Positions 43,176-52,809 of a stretch of DNA of 64,000 bases are shown here, piece after piece. Below the pieces are notes generated by a model, which was not told the DNA's origin, did no database searches, and saw only the letters and a list, made by a program, of their open reading frames with translations. Origin of the DNA: JBBIQS01 sp037442205. Lineage in GTDB: Bacteria; Myxococcota; Myxococcia; Myxococcales; UBA5297. Both the position numbers and the translations under genes were made by a program. Where the stretch lies: positions 45,292 through 109,291 of the forward strand of contig JBBIQS010000012.1 of NCBI GenBank assembly GCA_037442205.1, in the 5' to 3' direction. Each line of letters opens with the position of its first letter. Within the stretch, counting starts at the first letter, position 1.

Positions 43176-45533
43176 ATGACTCAGATTCGCAAGGTCGGAG
43201 TTCTCGGAGCCGGCGTGATGGGCAGCGGCATCGCCGCCCACGTCGCGGGCGCCGGGGTCAAGGTGGTGCTGCTGGACATCGTCCCGCCCAACCTCAAGCC
43301 CGAGGAGCTCAAGGACAAGGCCGCCCGCAACCGCTTCGCCCAGGGCGGCAAGGACAAGGCCCTGAGCAGCAAGCCCGAGGCCTTCTTCACCGCCCGCGAC
43401 GCCGCCCTGGTCGAGGTCGGCAACCTCGACGACGACCTCGACAAGCTCAAGGACTGCGACTGGATAGTCGAGGCGGTCAAGGAGGAGCTGTCGGTCAAGC
43501 AGGCCCTGTTCGCCAAGGTGGAGAAGGTCCGCGCCCCGCACGCCATCGTCGCCTCCAACACCTCCGGCCTGCCGCTGGCCAAGCTCACCGAGGGCCGCGA
43601 CGCCGGCTTCAAGAAGCACTTCCTGGTGACGCACTTCTTCAACCCGGTGCGCTACATGAAGCTCTTGGAGCTGGTGGTCGGCCCGGACACCGATCCCAAG
43701 GTGGTCGAGACCCTGCACAAGTTCGGCGAGGAGACCCTGGGCAAGGGCATCGTCTACGCCAAGGACACCCCGAACTTCGTCGCCAACCGCATCGGCGTGT
43801 TCGCGGTCATGGACGCCATGCGCACCATGGTCGAGATGGGGCTGACCATCGAGGAGGCCGACGCCGTCCAGGGCAAGCCGATGGGCCACCCGAAGAGCGC
43901 CATCTTCCGCACCGCGGACATGGTCGGCCTGGACACCCTTCTGCACGTCGCCGAGAACTGCAAGCAGCTGCTGACCAGCGACGAGGACCGCGCGGTGTTC
44001 GACGCCCCGGACTTCATCAAGGAGATGGTGAAGAAGGGGATGCTGGGCGACAAGTCCGGCGGCGGCTTCTACAAGAAGAGCAAGGAGGGCCTGCTGGCCC
44101 TCGACTGGAAGACGCTGGAGTACAAGCCCTCCGCCAAGGTCCGCATGGAGTCGACCGGGGCAGTCAAGGACCTCGAGGAGACCGGCGAGCGGGTCAAGGC
44201 GCTGATGGAGCAGACCGACAAGGGCGCCCAGTACGCCTGGAAGTGCGCCTCGCGGACCCTGAACTACTCCGCCAAGCGCCTGGGCGAGATCGCAGACGAC
44301 GTGGTCAACATCGACCGCGGCATGCGCTGGGGCTTCAACTGGGACCTCGGCCCCTTCGAGACCCTGGACGCGCTGGGGCTCAAGGCGGCGGTGGCCCGGA
44401 TGGAGAAGGACGGCCTCAAGGTGGCCCCGGTGCTCAAGGAGCTGGCCGCCAAGGAGGGCAAGTTCTATCCCTCCGACTCCTCCTTCCTCGACGTCAAGGG
44501 CGGCAACAAGCAGAAGCCGATCCCGGTCTCGACGCGGGCCCTGCCGCTGCCGCGCAAGGACGCCAAGAAGAAGGTCAAGAGCAACGACTCCGCCACCCTG
44601 TGGGACATCGGCGACGGCGTCTACTGCGTCGAGTTCACCAGCAAGATGAACTCGGTGGACGGCGACAACGTGGCCATGCTCCTCGACGGCGTGGCCGAGG
44701 CCGAGAAGAACGGCGTCGGCCTGGTGGTCGGCAACGAGGCCAAGGACGCCTTCTCCGCCGGCGCCAACCTGTTCATGGTGCTGATGGCCTCGCGCGAGAA
44801 GCAGTGGGACACCATCGAGAAGCTGGCCAAGGACTTCCAGGACGCCAACCTGCGGCTGCGCTACTCCAACGTCCCGGTGGTCACCGCCCCCTTCGGCCTG
44901 ACGCTGGGCGGCGGCTCCGAGATCACCATGCACGGCGACGCCATCCGCGCCCACTGCGAGCTGTACATGGGCCTGGTGGAGGCCGGCGTTGGCCTGATCC
45001 CCTCCGGCGGCGGCACCAAGGAGATGGTGTTCCGCGCCATGGCCAACATCCCGGACAACGTCGACCCGTTCCTGCCGGTGCAGAAGGCCTTCGAGACGGT
45101 GGCCATGGCCAAGGTGTCGATGAGCGCCGAGGGAGCGCGCGACCTGCTGTTCCTGGGGCCGAACGACCAGGTGACCTTGAGCCGCGAGCAGCTGCTGCGC
45201 GACGCCAAGGAGACGGTGCTGGGCATGGCCCGGGCCGGCTACCGGCCGCCGCGGCCGCGCACCGTGCGCGTCTCGGGCGAGACCGGGCTGGCCAACTTCC
45301 GGCTGGCGCTGTGGTCGATGCAGCAGAGCCACTGGGCCAGCGAGCACGACGTCAAGGTCGGCACCCACCTGGCGCGGATCATGAGCGGCGGCAACGTCGC
45401 CTACGGCAGCCGGGTCAGCGAGCAGCACCTGCTCGACCTGGAGCGGGAGGCCTTCCTCTCGCTCTGCGGCGAGGAGAAGAGCCAGGCGCGCATGGAGTAC
45501 ATGCTCACCAACAACAAGCCGCTGCGGAACTAG
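43176..45533 (+). CDS. 3-Hydroxyacyl-CoA dehydrogenase / enoyl-CoA hydratase fusion
   Basis: A 785-residue bifunctional beta-oxidation enzyme with the dehydrogenase first: Rossmann motif VGVLGAGVMGSGIAAHVAGAG, SNTSGLPLA, VTHFFNPVRYMKLLELV, KDTPNFVANRIG. The hydratase domain is last (DAFSAGANLF, PFGLTLGGGSEIT, VEAGVGLIPSGGGTKEM with the catalytic Glu). This order matches the YusL/FadN type and not the E. coli FadB order. AAGGAG lies 7 bases before the ATG. The thiolase gene follows after 42 bases, so the two form a fatty-acid oxidation operon. Confidence 0.95.
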   Translation: MTQIRKVGVLGAGVMGSGIAAHVAGAGVKVVLLDIVPPNLKPEELKDKAARNRFAQGGKDKALSSKPEAFFTARDAALVEVGNLDDDLDKLKDCDWIVEAVKEELSVKQALFAKVEKVRAPHAIVASNTSGLPLAKLTEGRDAGFKKHFLVTHFFNPVRYMKLLELVVGPDTDPKVVETLHKFGEETLGKGIVYAKDTPNFVANRIGVFAVMDAMRTMVEMGLTIEEADAVQGKPMGHPKSAIFRTADMVGLDTLLHVAENCKQLLTSDEDRAVFDAPDFIKEMVKKGMLGDKSGGGFYKKSKEGLLALDWKTLEYKPSAKVRMESTGAVKDLEETGERVKALMEQTDKGAQYAWKCASRTLNYSAKRLGEIADDVVNIDRGMRWGFNWDLGPFETLDALGLKAAVARMEKDGLKVAPVLKELAAKEGKFYPSDSSFLDVKGGNKQKPIPVSTRALPLPRKDAKKKVKSNDSATLWDIGDGVYCVEFTSKMNSVDGDNVAMLLDGVAEAEKNGVGLVVGNEAKDAFSAGANLFMVLMASREKQWDTIEKLAKDFQDANLRLRYSNVPVVTAPFGLTLGGGSEITMHGDAIRAHCELYMGLVEAGVGLIPSGGGTKEMVFRAMANIPDNVDPFLPVQKAFETVAMAKVSMSAEGARDLLFLGPNDQVTLSREQLLRDAKETVLGMARAGYRPPRPRTVRVSGETGLANFRLALWSMQQSHWASEHDVKVGTHLARIMSGGNVAYGSRVSEQHLLDLEREAFLSLCGEEKSQARMEYMLTNNKPLRN

Positions 45534-45575
45534 CGGCCCCCGACAACCATCGAAAACAAGGACAGGAGATCACAC

Positions 45576-46742
45576 ATGCGAGACATCGCCATCGTCGCCG
45601 GGGTCCGCACGCCGTTCGGCCGGGCCGTCAAGGGAACGCTCAAGGACACCCGCCCCGACGACTTCGCCGCCCCCCTCATCAAGGAACTGCTCAAGCGCGT
45701 GCCGCAGGTCAAGCCGGCGGACATCGAGGACCTGACCCTGGGCTGCGCCATGCCCGAGGGCGAGCAGGGCCTGAACATCGCCCGCGTCGTCGGACTGCTG
45801 GGCGGGCTGCCGGTGGAAACCCCGGCCCTGACCACCAACCGCTTCTGCTCGTCGGGCTTGCAGGCCATTGCCCAGACCGCGGGGCGGATTGCGCTGGGCG
45901 AGATCGACATCGCCATGGCCGGCGGCACCGAGAGCATGTCCATGGTGCCGATGGGCGGGAACAAGACCGCTTTGAACCCCGGGCTGGCGGAGAAGTGGCC
46001 CGAGGTCTACATGCCCATGGGCCTGACCGCCGAGCTGGTGGCCAAGAAGTTCGAGGTCACCCGCCAGCAGCAGGACGAGTTCGCCTTCCAGAGCCACCAG
46101 AAGGCGGTGGCGGCGCAGAAGGCCAATAAGTTCGAGAAGGAGATCCTGCCGACCGAGGCGGTGAGCTTCGACGGCAAGGGCGGGCGCAAGACGATCCTCA
46201 TGGAGAAGGACGAGCTGCCGCGCGGCGACACCGCGCTGGAGAAGCTGGCCAGCCTCAAGCCGGCGTTCGATCCCAAGGGCAGCGTCACCCCGGGCAACAG
46301 CTCGCCGCTGACCGACGGAGCGGCGGTGGTGCTGATGATGACCAAGGAGGAGGCGGACAAGCGGGGCGTCAAGCCGCTGGGCTACCTGCGCCACTTCGCG
46401 GTCAAGGGCACCCCGCCGGAGATCATGGGCATCGGCCCGGTCCCGGCGATCCGCCACCTGCTGGCCAAGACCGGCAAGTCGATCAAGGACATCGACCTGT
46501 TCGAGATCAACGAGGCCTTCGCCGCCCAGGCGGTCTACTGCGGCCGCGAGCTGGGCATTCCGGCGGAGAAGCTGAACGTCAACGGCGGGGCCATCGCCAT
46601 CGGCCACCCGCTGGGCGCCACCGGGGCCCGCCAGGTGATCACCATCCTCAACGAGCTGCAACGGCGCGGGGCCAAGTGGGGCGTCACCTCGATGTGCATC
46701 GGCGGCGGCATGGGCGCCGCGGCCCTCATCGAACGCGCCTAG
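45576..46742 (+). CDS. fadA: Acetyl-CoA acyltransferase (3-ketoacyl-CoA thiolase)
   Basis: A 388-residue thiolase performing the final cleavage of beta-oxidation. Signatures: nucleophilic Cys in TTNRFCSSGLQAIA, AGGTESMSMVPMGG, NEAFAAQAVYCGRELG, NVNGGAIAIGHPLGATGARQ with the His, and the second active-site Cys in SMCIGGGMGAAALIE. Preceded by ACAGGAG. It forms an operon with the upstream fusion enzyme and is followed by a strong intrinsic terminator 29 bases after its stop. Confidence 0.95.
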   Translation: MRDIAIVAGVRTPFGRAVKGTLKDTRPDDFAAPLIKELLKRVPQVKPADIEDLTLGCAMPEGEQGLNIARVVGLLGGLPVETPALTTNRFCSSGLQAIAQTAGRIALGEIDIAMAGGTESMSMVPMGGNKTALNPGLAEKWPEVYMPMGLTAELVAKKFEVTRQQQDEFAFQSHQKAVAAQKANKFEKEILPTEAVSFDGKGGRKTILMEKDELPRGDTALEKLASLKPAFDPKGSVTPGNSSPLTDGAAVVLMMTKEEADKRGVKPLGYLRHFAVKGTPPEIMGIGPVPAIRHLLAKTGKSIKDIDLFEINEAFAAQAVYCGRELGIPAEKLNVNGGAIAIGHPLGATGARQVITILNELQRRGAKWGVTSMCIGGGMGAAALIERA

Positions 46743-46771
46743 GCGAGCTCGGCGTCGCCTGAGATCAGAGG

Positions 46772-46806
46772 CCCCCGCTCCGGAGCTCGGAGCGGGGGTT
46801 TTCATT
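46772..46806 (+). terminator. Intrinsic terminator of the beta-oxidation operon
   Basis: Eleven-base arms CCCCCGCTCCG and CGGAGCGGGGG with a 5-base loop, followed by TTTTCATTT. This is the clearest Rho-independent terminator in the window. Confidence 0.9.
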
Positions 46807-46877
46807 TCGAGCTTTCGAGGGACGACGATTCCCGAGTTTCGCGGCCCGAACGACCAATCAGAGCGACAGGTGTCCGC

Positions 46878-48176
46878 ATGTCCGCGACGCTCATCCAACT
46901 GGCTGCTCTTCTGGTCGCCGCCGCCCTCGGCGTCGCGGTCGACGACTACCAGTCCGCCCAGGCGCAGGCTCTGGCTGCCGACAATCACTACCGCGAGGCG
47001 CTGCTGGCGATGCTGGGCAGCAAGAACGTCTACGCCCGCCACCAGGCGCTGTTGAGGCTCGAGGCTCAACCGGCGTGGGCTGGCGCAAAGGTCCAGGAGG
47101 CTGTCCTCGAGCTGATCGACGACGAAGTTCCCGTCTACCCACCGGAGTGCCAGGGTGCGGAGGAGCGCTATCGCCATTCGAAGGGACAGGGCGAGATCTA
47201 CGACGCCGCGCTCTGTATGCATTACCGCCAGCAGCACAACTCGGTCCTCGCCCAGCGCGTCCTGGCGCGCGCGATGCCCGATCCGAAGCTTCTCGAGCTC
47301 CTGCTCGCCCGGGCGTTGGCCACCCGCCAGCCCACCGTTCACAGCGATCCCGATCCCGTGACCGAGGTCCTTCGCCAGGCGAAGTCGGTCCCGGCCCAGC
47401 CTTTCCTGGACCGCTTGGCCAGCCCGCTCGACCCGGTCCAGCGCGGCTTCATTCTCGCGTACGCCCTGCTCATCCGCGGGCAAGAGCCCATCGCCCTCGC
47501 CGGCACTCCCCTCCCCGGGCTCCTCGCCGACCCCGACCTCCGCACCCGCTGCCGCGCCGGCATGGTCGTTCTGCTGCTCTCTGCGGAGAGCGACCCGCTC
47601 AGGCACCGGGCGATCTCGACGATCCAGGCAGGGCTTCTCGGCCCCGAAGGACCCAGCTCTCTCGGAGAGGCCATCGCCGCCGACCTGGTGCAGATTGGCG
47701 CGGCCGCCGCCCCACTCGTCGATGCCTTGAGCCAGAGAACTAGAACGAAAGGCGTTTATCGCGGATGGACCTTCGGCGCGCTCGCACAGCTCGGCCCGCT
47801 CGGGGCCGCTGCGCTGCCCGCCGCCATCGACCGAATCTCATGCCGCGAGGTTGAGTGTCTCGAGGAGCAGCCCGTCCGGTTCATCGCGGCTCTGGGCATG
47901 CGCGGGCGGCCGGCAACCTCGGCGCTGATCGCCGCGGCCGCTCGCAATCCATTCCAACTGAACGTCCTCAGCTCCGCCCTCGAGGCCATCGACGCGCGGC
48001 CATCCAAGGCTGAATGGCAGCAGCTCGAGGCCACCTACGCCAACGCCTGCCGAGATGCCGGCTCCATCCCCTTCTTCAGCCTGTCGCGCGACGACTCGTG
48101 CGCCGAGGTGGCCGGGCACCTGGGCAGGATCGCCAAGCGCAGCGGCCTGACTTTCCGGGAAGTCGGCTGGCAGTGA
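46878..48176 (+). CDS. Exported helical-repeat (HEAT-like) protein
   Basis: A 432-residue protein with an N-terminal hydrophobic segment (LIQLAALLVAAALGVAV) that should act as a signal or anchor. An Ala/Leu-rich series of short helices follows, in HEAT-like pairs (ARHQALLRLEAQPAWAGAKVQEAVLELI, AAPLVDALSQRT, GWTFGALAQLGPLGAAALPAAIDRI, TSALIAAAARNPFQLNVL). Several cysteines fit an exported location. No catalytic motif was recognised. Codon third positions are slightly less G+C-rich than in the neighbouring fadA. Confidence 0.7.
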   Translation: MSATLIQLAALLVAAALGVAVDDYQSAQAQALAADNHYREALLAMLGSKNVYARHQALLRLEAQPAWAGAKVQEAVLELIDDEVPVYPPECQGAEERYRHSKGQGEIYDAALCMHYRQQHNSVLAQRVLARAMPDPKLLELLLARALATRQPTVHSDPDPVTEVLRQAKSVPAQPFLDRLASPLDPVQRGFILAYALLIRGQEPIALAGTPLPGLLADPDLRTRCRAGMVVLLLSAESDPLRHRAISTIQAGLLGPEGPSSLGEAIAADLVQIGAAAAPLVDALSQRTRTKGVYRGWTFGALAQLGPLGAAALPAAIDRISCREVECLEEQPVRFIAALGMRGRPATSALIAAAARNPFQLNVLSSALEAIDARPSKAEWQQLEATYANACRDAGSIPFFSLSRDDSCAEVAGHLGRIAKRSGLTFREVGWQ

Positions 48177-48188
48177 GGGACCTGCTCC

Positions 48189-48641
48189 TTAGCCAGCGGA
48201 GCTCGGTTCGCTGCTCCAGGGCAGCACCCGCCCGCCACCGAAGCGGAACACCAGGATCGCCGCGACCAACATCACCGCGTCGCGCCCGACCGTGCCCCAG
48301 CTGGCCATCTCGGCGCCGCCGAAGCAGCCGCAGCGCAGGTCGATCCCGCGCGACAGCGCCTGCGTCAGCGCCGCGATGAACACCACCAGCAGCCCCCCGG
48401 TGACGCCCGCCGCCGCCCGCACCATCACCCCCAACACCAGCAGCGCCCCGGCCAGGATCTCGATCCCCACCACCACCGACGAGAACAGCGGCACCAGCTG
48501 CGCCGGGACGACCCGGTAGTTGGCGGTCTCCTCGGCGAACTGCTGCATGTCCGGGAGCTTGGTGGCGGCGGCGTAGGCGAAGGTCGCCCCCAGCGCCACC
48601 CGCACCACCGCCAGCGCGACGCTCTTGGGATCGAGCTTCAT
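48189..48641 (-). CDS. MauE/DoxX-family redox-associated membrane protein
   Basis: A 150-residue protein with four membrane helices. The family signature is GIDLRCGCFGGAEMASWGTVGRDAVML, where the cysteine pair precedes the last helix. AYAAATKLPDMQQFAEETANYRVVP near the start is also typical. MauE-like proteins are linked to disulfide formation or redox maturation of periplasmic enzymes. Its ATG overlaps the rhodanese stop, so the pair likely works together. Confidence 0.85.
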   Translation of the reverse strand: MKLDPKSVALAVVRVALGATFAYAAATKLPDMQQFAEETANYRVVPAQLVPLFSSVVVGIEILAGALLVLGVMVRAAAGVTGGLLVVFIAALTQALSRGIDLRCGCFGGAEMASWGTVGRDAVMLVAAILVFRFGGGRVLPWSSEPSSAG

Positions 48642-49210
48642 GGCCGGGCCTCTGACATCGGCTTCGCTTGCTCGTCGTGTCCGGGCCCCTCCAGCGGGCA
48701 GGATTGGCAGGCGCCCGACTGCGCCGGGCCGTCGACCGCCATCCAATCGGTCCAGCTCCCGTCGAGCAGCCGGACGTCCGAGAGCCCTGCCGCCGACAGC
48801 CGATCGGCCACGCCCTCGGCCAGGCCGCAGCCTCCGCCCGAGTCGTAGATCACCACCGTCTTGAAGCCGCGCAGCCGCTGCAGCACCGAGGCCTCGCCGG
48901 GGTGCCCGGACGGCACCAGGTGGATCGCCCCCGGGATGTGGCCGCGGGCGAAGTCGGCCGCCCCCCGGGCGTCTACGAAGGCCACGGTGCAGTCCTCGCA
49001 GGCCGCCAGCGCCTGCTTCTGCGGCATCTTCGGATGCCCGTGGACCTCGGGCAGCTCGAAGTGCGCGGCCCCGCACACCGCGGTCCCCGAGTCCGAAGTC
49101 GGGTAGACCGCCTTGACCAGGTGCGCCGGGCGGGCGCTCAGCCCGTTGGCAAGCACGCCCAGCGCGCCGCCTCCGAGAACGATTGCCGCCAGCTGGATCA
49201 GGAGCTTCAT
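48638..49210 (-). CDS. Membrane-anchored rhodanese-like protein
   Basis: A 190-residue protein. An N-terminal anchor (LLIQLAAIVLGGGALGVLANG) and a rhodanese fold at about 60-165 (VAFVDARGAADFARGHIPGAIHLV, TVVIYDSGGGCGLAEGVADRL, DVRLLDGSWTDWM). The usual catalytic cysteine after VxY is Asp, with a Cys five residues later in the loop, so sulfurtransferase activity is doubtful. Additional cysteines (AACEDC and GACQSC) suggest redox or metal chemistry. It is coupled by overlap to the MauE/DoxX gene. Confidence 0.82.
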   Translation of the reverse strand: MKLLIQLAAIVLGGGALGVLANGLSARPAHLVKAVYPTSDSGTAVCGAAHFELPEVHGHPKMPQKQALAACEDCTVAFVDARGAADFARGHIPGAIHLVPSGHPGEASVLQRLRGFKTVVIYDSGGGCGLAEGVADRLSAAGLSDVRLLDGSWTDWMAVDGPAQSGACQSCPLEGPGHDEQAKPMSEARP

Positions 49211-49348
49211 CGCCGTCGCAGTCTAGCCGGAGCCGGGCGAAAGTCCCGTCCGCGACGCCTGCAACAGCCGCCCCGCGATTTCCCTTCCTAACGGGCGGCT
49301 CCGCGCTCGCCCCTCTCCCCGCAACACCGAGCGCGGAACCGGCCCTGA

Positions 49349-50671
49349 CTAGGCGCGCACCACCTTCTCCTCGCTCAGCGGCAGGCCGCGGGTGGCGTTG
49401 CGGGTGTCGATCACCAGCCGGGCCTGGCGCAGCACCCGGGCGTAGTCGACGGTGCTGTGGTCGGTCAGCACCATCACCGCGTCCGCCTCGCGCAGCCGCT
49501 CGCTGCTCAGCTCGACGCTCTCCAGCTCGAGCGAGTGGGCGCGCATCGGCGGCAGCTTGGGCACGAACGGGTCGTGGTAGGCCACCTCGGCCCCCTGCTC
49601 CTTGAGCAGCTCGATCACCCGGATCGCCGGCGACTCGCGCATGTCGTCGATGTCCTTCTTGTAGGCCACCCCCAGCACCAGGATCTTCGCGCCCTTGAGC
49701 GCCTTGCCGTGGCCGTTGAGGGCCTCGAAGGTGCGCTGCACCACGTAGTGGGGCATCCCGGAGTTGATCTCCCCGGCCAGCTCGATGAACCGGGTCTGCA
49801 TCTCGAACTCGCGCGCCTTCCAGGTCAGGTAGAAGGGGTCGATCGGGATGCAGTGCCCGCCCAGCCCCGGCCCCGGGTAGAAGGGCATGAAGCCGAAGCC
49901 CTTGGTGGCGGCGGCGTCGATGATCTCCCAGACGTCGAGGTGCATCCGGTCGCAGAGCATCTTCATCTCGTTGACCATGGCGATGTTGACGCTGCGGAAG
50001 ATGTTCTCCAGCAGTTTGGTCAGCTCGGCCGCCCGGGTGGACGACACCGGGACCACCTTGGGGACCGCCGCCCCGTACAGCGCCAGCGCCGCCTCCAGGC
50101 AGCGCGGGCTGTAGCCGCCGACCACCTTGGCGGTGGTGCCGGCGGTGTGGCTGCTGCCCGGGTTCTCGCGCTCGGGCGAGAAGGCCAGGAAGAAGTCGCG
50201 GCCGGCGACCAGCCCCCCGCCCTCGAGGATCGGCTTGACCACTTCCTCGGTGGTCCCCGGCCAGGTGGTGGACTCGAGCACGTAGAGCTGGTCGGGGCGC
50301 ACGTGCGGAGCCATCGCCTTGGCGGTGTCGACGATGAAGCTCATGTCCGGCTCGCGGGCCGGGGTCAGCGGAGTCGGGACGCAGATCGAGACGCAGTCCA
50401 GCTCGCTGACCGCGGCGAAGTCGACGGTGGCCCGCAGCCGCTTGTCGCGCACCAGCCGCGCCACCGGCTCGGGATCGATGTGGCGGAAGTAGCACTCCCC
50501 TTTCGACAGCCGCTCCACCTTGCGGGCGTCGATATCGAGCCCGGTGACCGGGAACCCGGCCTCGGCGAAGGCCAGCGACAGCGGCAGCCCCACGTACCCC
50601 AGCCCCACCACCCCCACCCGCGCCTGGCGCGCGTTGATCTTCTCCAGCAGCACCTGCTTCTCGCGTCGCAT
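49349..50671 (-). CDS. UDP-sugar (GlcNAc/ManNAc-type) 6-dehydrogenase
   Basis: A 440-residue NAD-dependent nucleotide-sugar dehydrogenase. Rossmann motif VGVVGLGYVGLPLSLAFAEAGF at about 19-40; CVPTPLTPAREPDMSFI, STTWPGTTEE, SPERENPGSS; AELTKLLENIFRSVNIAMVNE; and the catalytic cysteine loop PGPGLGGHCIPIDPFYL. The C-terminal domain has LGVAYKKDIDDMRESPA. The pattern fits the WbpA/TviB branch making uronic acids for surface polysaccharides. It starts 21 bases after the heparinase-like gene. Confidence 0.93.
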   Translation of the reverse strand: MRREKQVLLEKINARQARVGVVGLGYVGLPLSLAFAEAGFPVTGLDIDARKVERLSKGECYFRHIDPEPVARLVRDKRLRATVDFAAVSELDCVSICVPTPLTPAREPDMSFIVDTAKAMAPHVRPDQLYVLESTTWPGTTEEVVKPILEGGGLVAGRDFFLAFSPERENPGSSHTAGTTAKVVGGYSPRCLEAALALYGAAVPKVVPVSSTRAAELTKLLENIFRSVNIAMVNEMKMLCDRMHLDVWEIIDAAATKGFGFMPFYPGPGLGGHCIPIDPFYLTWKAREFEMQTRFIELAGEINSGMPHYVVQRTFEALNGHGKALKGAKILVLGVAYKKDIDDMRESPAIRVIELLKEQGAEVAYHDPFVPKLPPMRAHSLELESVELSSERLREADAVMVLTDHSTVDYARVLRQARLVIDTRNATRGLPLSEEKVVRA

Positions 50672-50692
50672 GGACCTCTCCCTCGTCCTCTC

Positions 50693-52777
50693 TCAGAGCA
50701 GCAAGATGGCCACGCACAGCGACAGCGGAAGCTCGCCGAGGTAGGCCAGCTCCACGCAGCTCGACTCGCGGCGCATCCCATATCCGGCCGAGTACAGCCG
50801 CGGCGCCAGCGACAGCGCCCCGCGGGCGTCGCCGAGGATCAGCGCCGCCGGCCGGCCGCCGCTGACCAGCTCGATCGCCTGCTCGGTACCCAAGCGACCA
50901 AGCTCGGCGAGCCGCGCCAGCCGCCCCAGCTCGGCGGCAGTCGGCGCCCGCAGCCGCGCCCCGCGGTCGGGCAGCTGCAGCCTGGAGACCAGCTGGTGCT
51001 TCCCGGAGCCCTCCAGCAGATCGGAGATGAAGAAGGCCTTGGCGGCGCGGTGGAAGAAGACCTCGCGGCGGTGGCGCAGCGGTGGCGACAGCCGTTCGTA
51101 GCCGCGGTGCTCGCCGACGAAGCGCTCCCGGCCCGGGCTGGACTCGAAGGCCAGGGCGCGGGCCCGGGCCTGATCGGGAAGGGCGAAGAGCCGGCTCTCC
51201 GGGAACCGGTTCTGCTCCAGCCCGTCGACCTCCACGGTCGAGTGCCAGGCGGTGGAGCGGAACTGATCGCGGACCGCCGGCTCGCTGGTGTAGCAGCCGG
51301 TGCCGGGGTCGACGATCAGCGGCCGGCCGCCGGCGTGGATCTCGATCGAGAGCTTGTCGTTGTGGCTGTGGCCCCCCACCCCGCCCTGGCCGTTGGGCCC
51401 GCAGGAGACGGCGCAGTAGGCCGAGGCGCTGCGCAGAAAGAAGAGGCCGGCCTTGGGGAGCGAGCCGCTCAGGCGAGGCCCGGTCTCGGGAAGCGCCTGC
51501 CAGCGCCGCAGCCCTTCGGCGCCCAGCAGGAAGATCCCCTCGTCGCAGAACCGGTCCCCCTCCGGCTTGAGCTCCGGGTCCTCGAACAGCGCCGCCCCCA
51601 GCGAAAGCAGGTAGCCGTGGTCGAGCGGCTCGCGGGCGCACAGCGGCAGCGCCCGCCCCGAGTCGTTATCGCCGAGCTGCGGCGCCCGCCCCGAGGGAGC
51701 GAGGTAGGTCCGCACCGCCCGGAACATCAGGTGCAGCCGCCGGCGATAGCTCTCGCCCAGGTCGATCCTGGTCGCCCGCGCCGCCAGCAGGGCCAGCGTG
51801 AACAGCTCCAGCGCCAGCCGGTGGTAGCCGACCGAGCCCTCGAAGGTGAAGCCGTCGGCGAGGACCTGCCGCTCGATCTGCTGGCGCAGGCCGTCGACCG
51901 CCGTCTGCCGCCAGGCCTTGGCCGAGGGGAGCTCGGGAAAGATGGTGGCCAGGTGCAGCAGCCCCGCCAGGTTGGCCACGAAGTGGTTGTTGGGGACCGC
52001 CCCGGTGTCCTCGAGGTGGGCCTCGACGAAGCGGCCGTGTGCCAGCAGCAGCTCGGCGAAACAGAGGGCGAACTGCGGCTCCTGCAGCTCGGGACGGTGG
52101 CGCATCATCAGGAAGGCCAGCGACAGGTTTGCCGCGCGCAGCGCCGCCTCCATCGGCGAGGTCCAGTTGATCCCCACCCCGGGCGGATTCTCCTTTGCGA
52201 AGCTCCGCACCTGGCTGGCGAACTCGTTGGCGTAGCGGGCCCGGTCCTCGTCGGAGTCGGAGAGCCAGACCCCTTGGGCCAGCGCCAGCCCCTGCTCGAA
52301 GCGGGCGATCGCCCACGGCGCCTTGGGGTCGAGCCCGGGGCGGAGGAGCGAGGGCTCCTGCGAGCCGGTTCTCGGGTCGAAGCGCTCGCCGCGCAGCGCG
52401 TCCAGGTGCCAATCCACCGGGGCCTTGCGGCCGAAGCGCACCCGAGTGCCGAAGACGTCCAGCTCCCGCCGCCAGGCGGCCTGCGCCCGCCGCAGCACAC
52501 GGGCGACCGCCCCCGGGACCTTCTCCGCTGCCTCGCGCACCTGGTTGCGCTGGCTCGAGTCGGCCCACAGCAGGCTGGCCCGCGGCGCCGCCAGCTTGAG
52601 CGCCAGATCGGAGGCGTCGCGGGCGCAGAAGATCTGCAGCGGCGCCGGCACCCGGCGCGCCGCCTTGCGGGTCAGGGTCTGCGAGGCCTTGCGGGCCAGC
52701 TTCTTGGCCGCCGCCCGCGCCAGATCCCCGGCGGGGACGTTGCTGGCCAGGAAGGCGAAGTACTCGAGGTCGTCCAC
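50693..52777 (-). CDS. Heparinase II/III-like polysaccharide lyase-fold protein
   Basis: A 694-residue protein with an N-terminal alpha/alpha toroid (ISO-type helices, VPNNHFVANLAGLLHLA, DGFTFEGSVGYHRLALELFTLALLA). The C-terminal beta-sandwich contains the family motif GGHSHNDKLSIEIHAGGRPLIVDPGTG. Enzymes of this family cleave uronic-acid polymers, and many members sit in exopolysaccharide loci, as here beside a UDP-sugar dehydrogenase. No signal peptide is seen. Start choice: GTG with GGAG 5 bases upstream, because the strong sigma54-like element predicts a transcript beginning only ~6 bases before the in-frame ATG at 52792. Confidence 0.9.
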   Translation of the reverse strand: MDDLEYFAFLASNVPAGDLARAAAKKLARKASQTLTRKAARRVPAPLQIFCARDASDLALKLAAPRASLLWADSSQRNQVREAAEKVPGAVARVLRRAQAAWRRELDVFGTRVRFGRKAPVDWHLDALRGERFDPRTGSQEPSLLRPGLDPKAPWAIARFEQGLALAQGVWLSDSDEDRARYANEFASQVRSFAKENPPGVGINWTSPMEAALRAANLSLAFLMMRHRPELQEPQFALCFAELLLAHGRFVEAHLEDTGAVPNNHFVANLAGLLHLATIFPELPSAKAWRQTAVDGLRQQIERQVLADGFTFEGSVGYHRLALELFTLALLAARATRIDLGESYRRRLHLMFRAVRTYLAPSGRAPQLGDNDSGRALPLCAREPLDHGYLLSLGAALFEDPELKPEGDRFCDEGIFLLGAEGLRRWQALPETGPRLSGSLPKAGLFFLRSASAYCAVSCGPNGQGGVGGHSHNDKLSIEIHAGGRPLIVDPGTGCYTSEPAVRDQFRSTAWHSTVEVDGLEQNRFPESRLFALPDQARARALAFESSPGRERFVGEHRGYERLSPPLRHRREVFFHRAAKAFFISDLLEGSGKHQLVSRLQLPDRGARLRAPTAAELGRLARLAELGRLGTEQAIELVSGGRPAALILGDARGALSLAPRLYSAGYGMRRESSCVELAYLGELPLSLCVAILLL

Positions 52778-52809
52778 TCGTTCTCCACGCATGAGCGCTG
52801 GCTCGCTGA

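Noticed and set aside
49240..49275. Sigma54-like CGGGGCGGCTGTTGCA upstream of the rhodanese gene
   Set aside because: Only GG, GC and TTGCA match in a G-run; weaker than the four elements reported.
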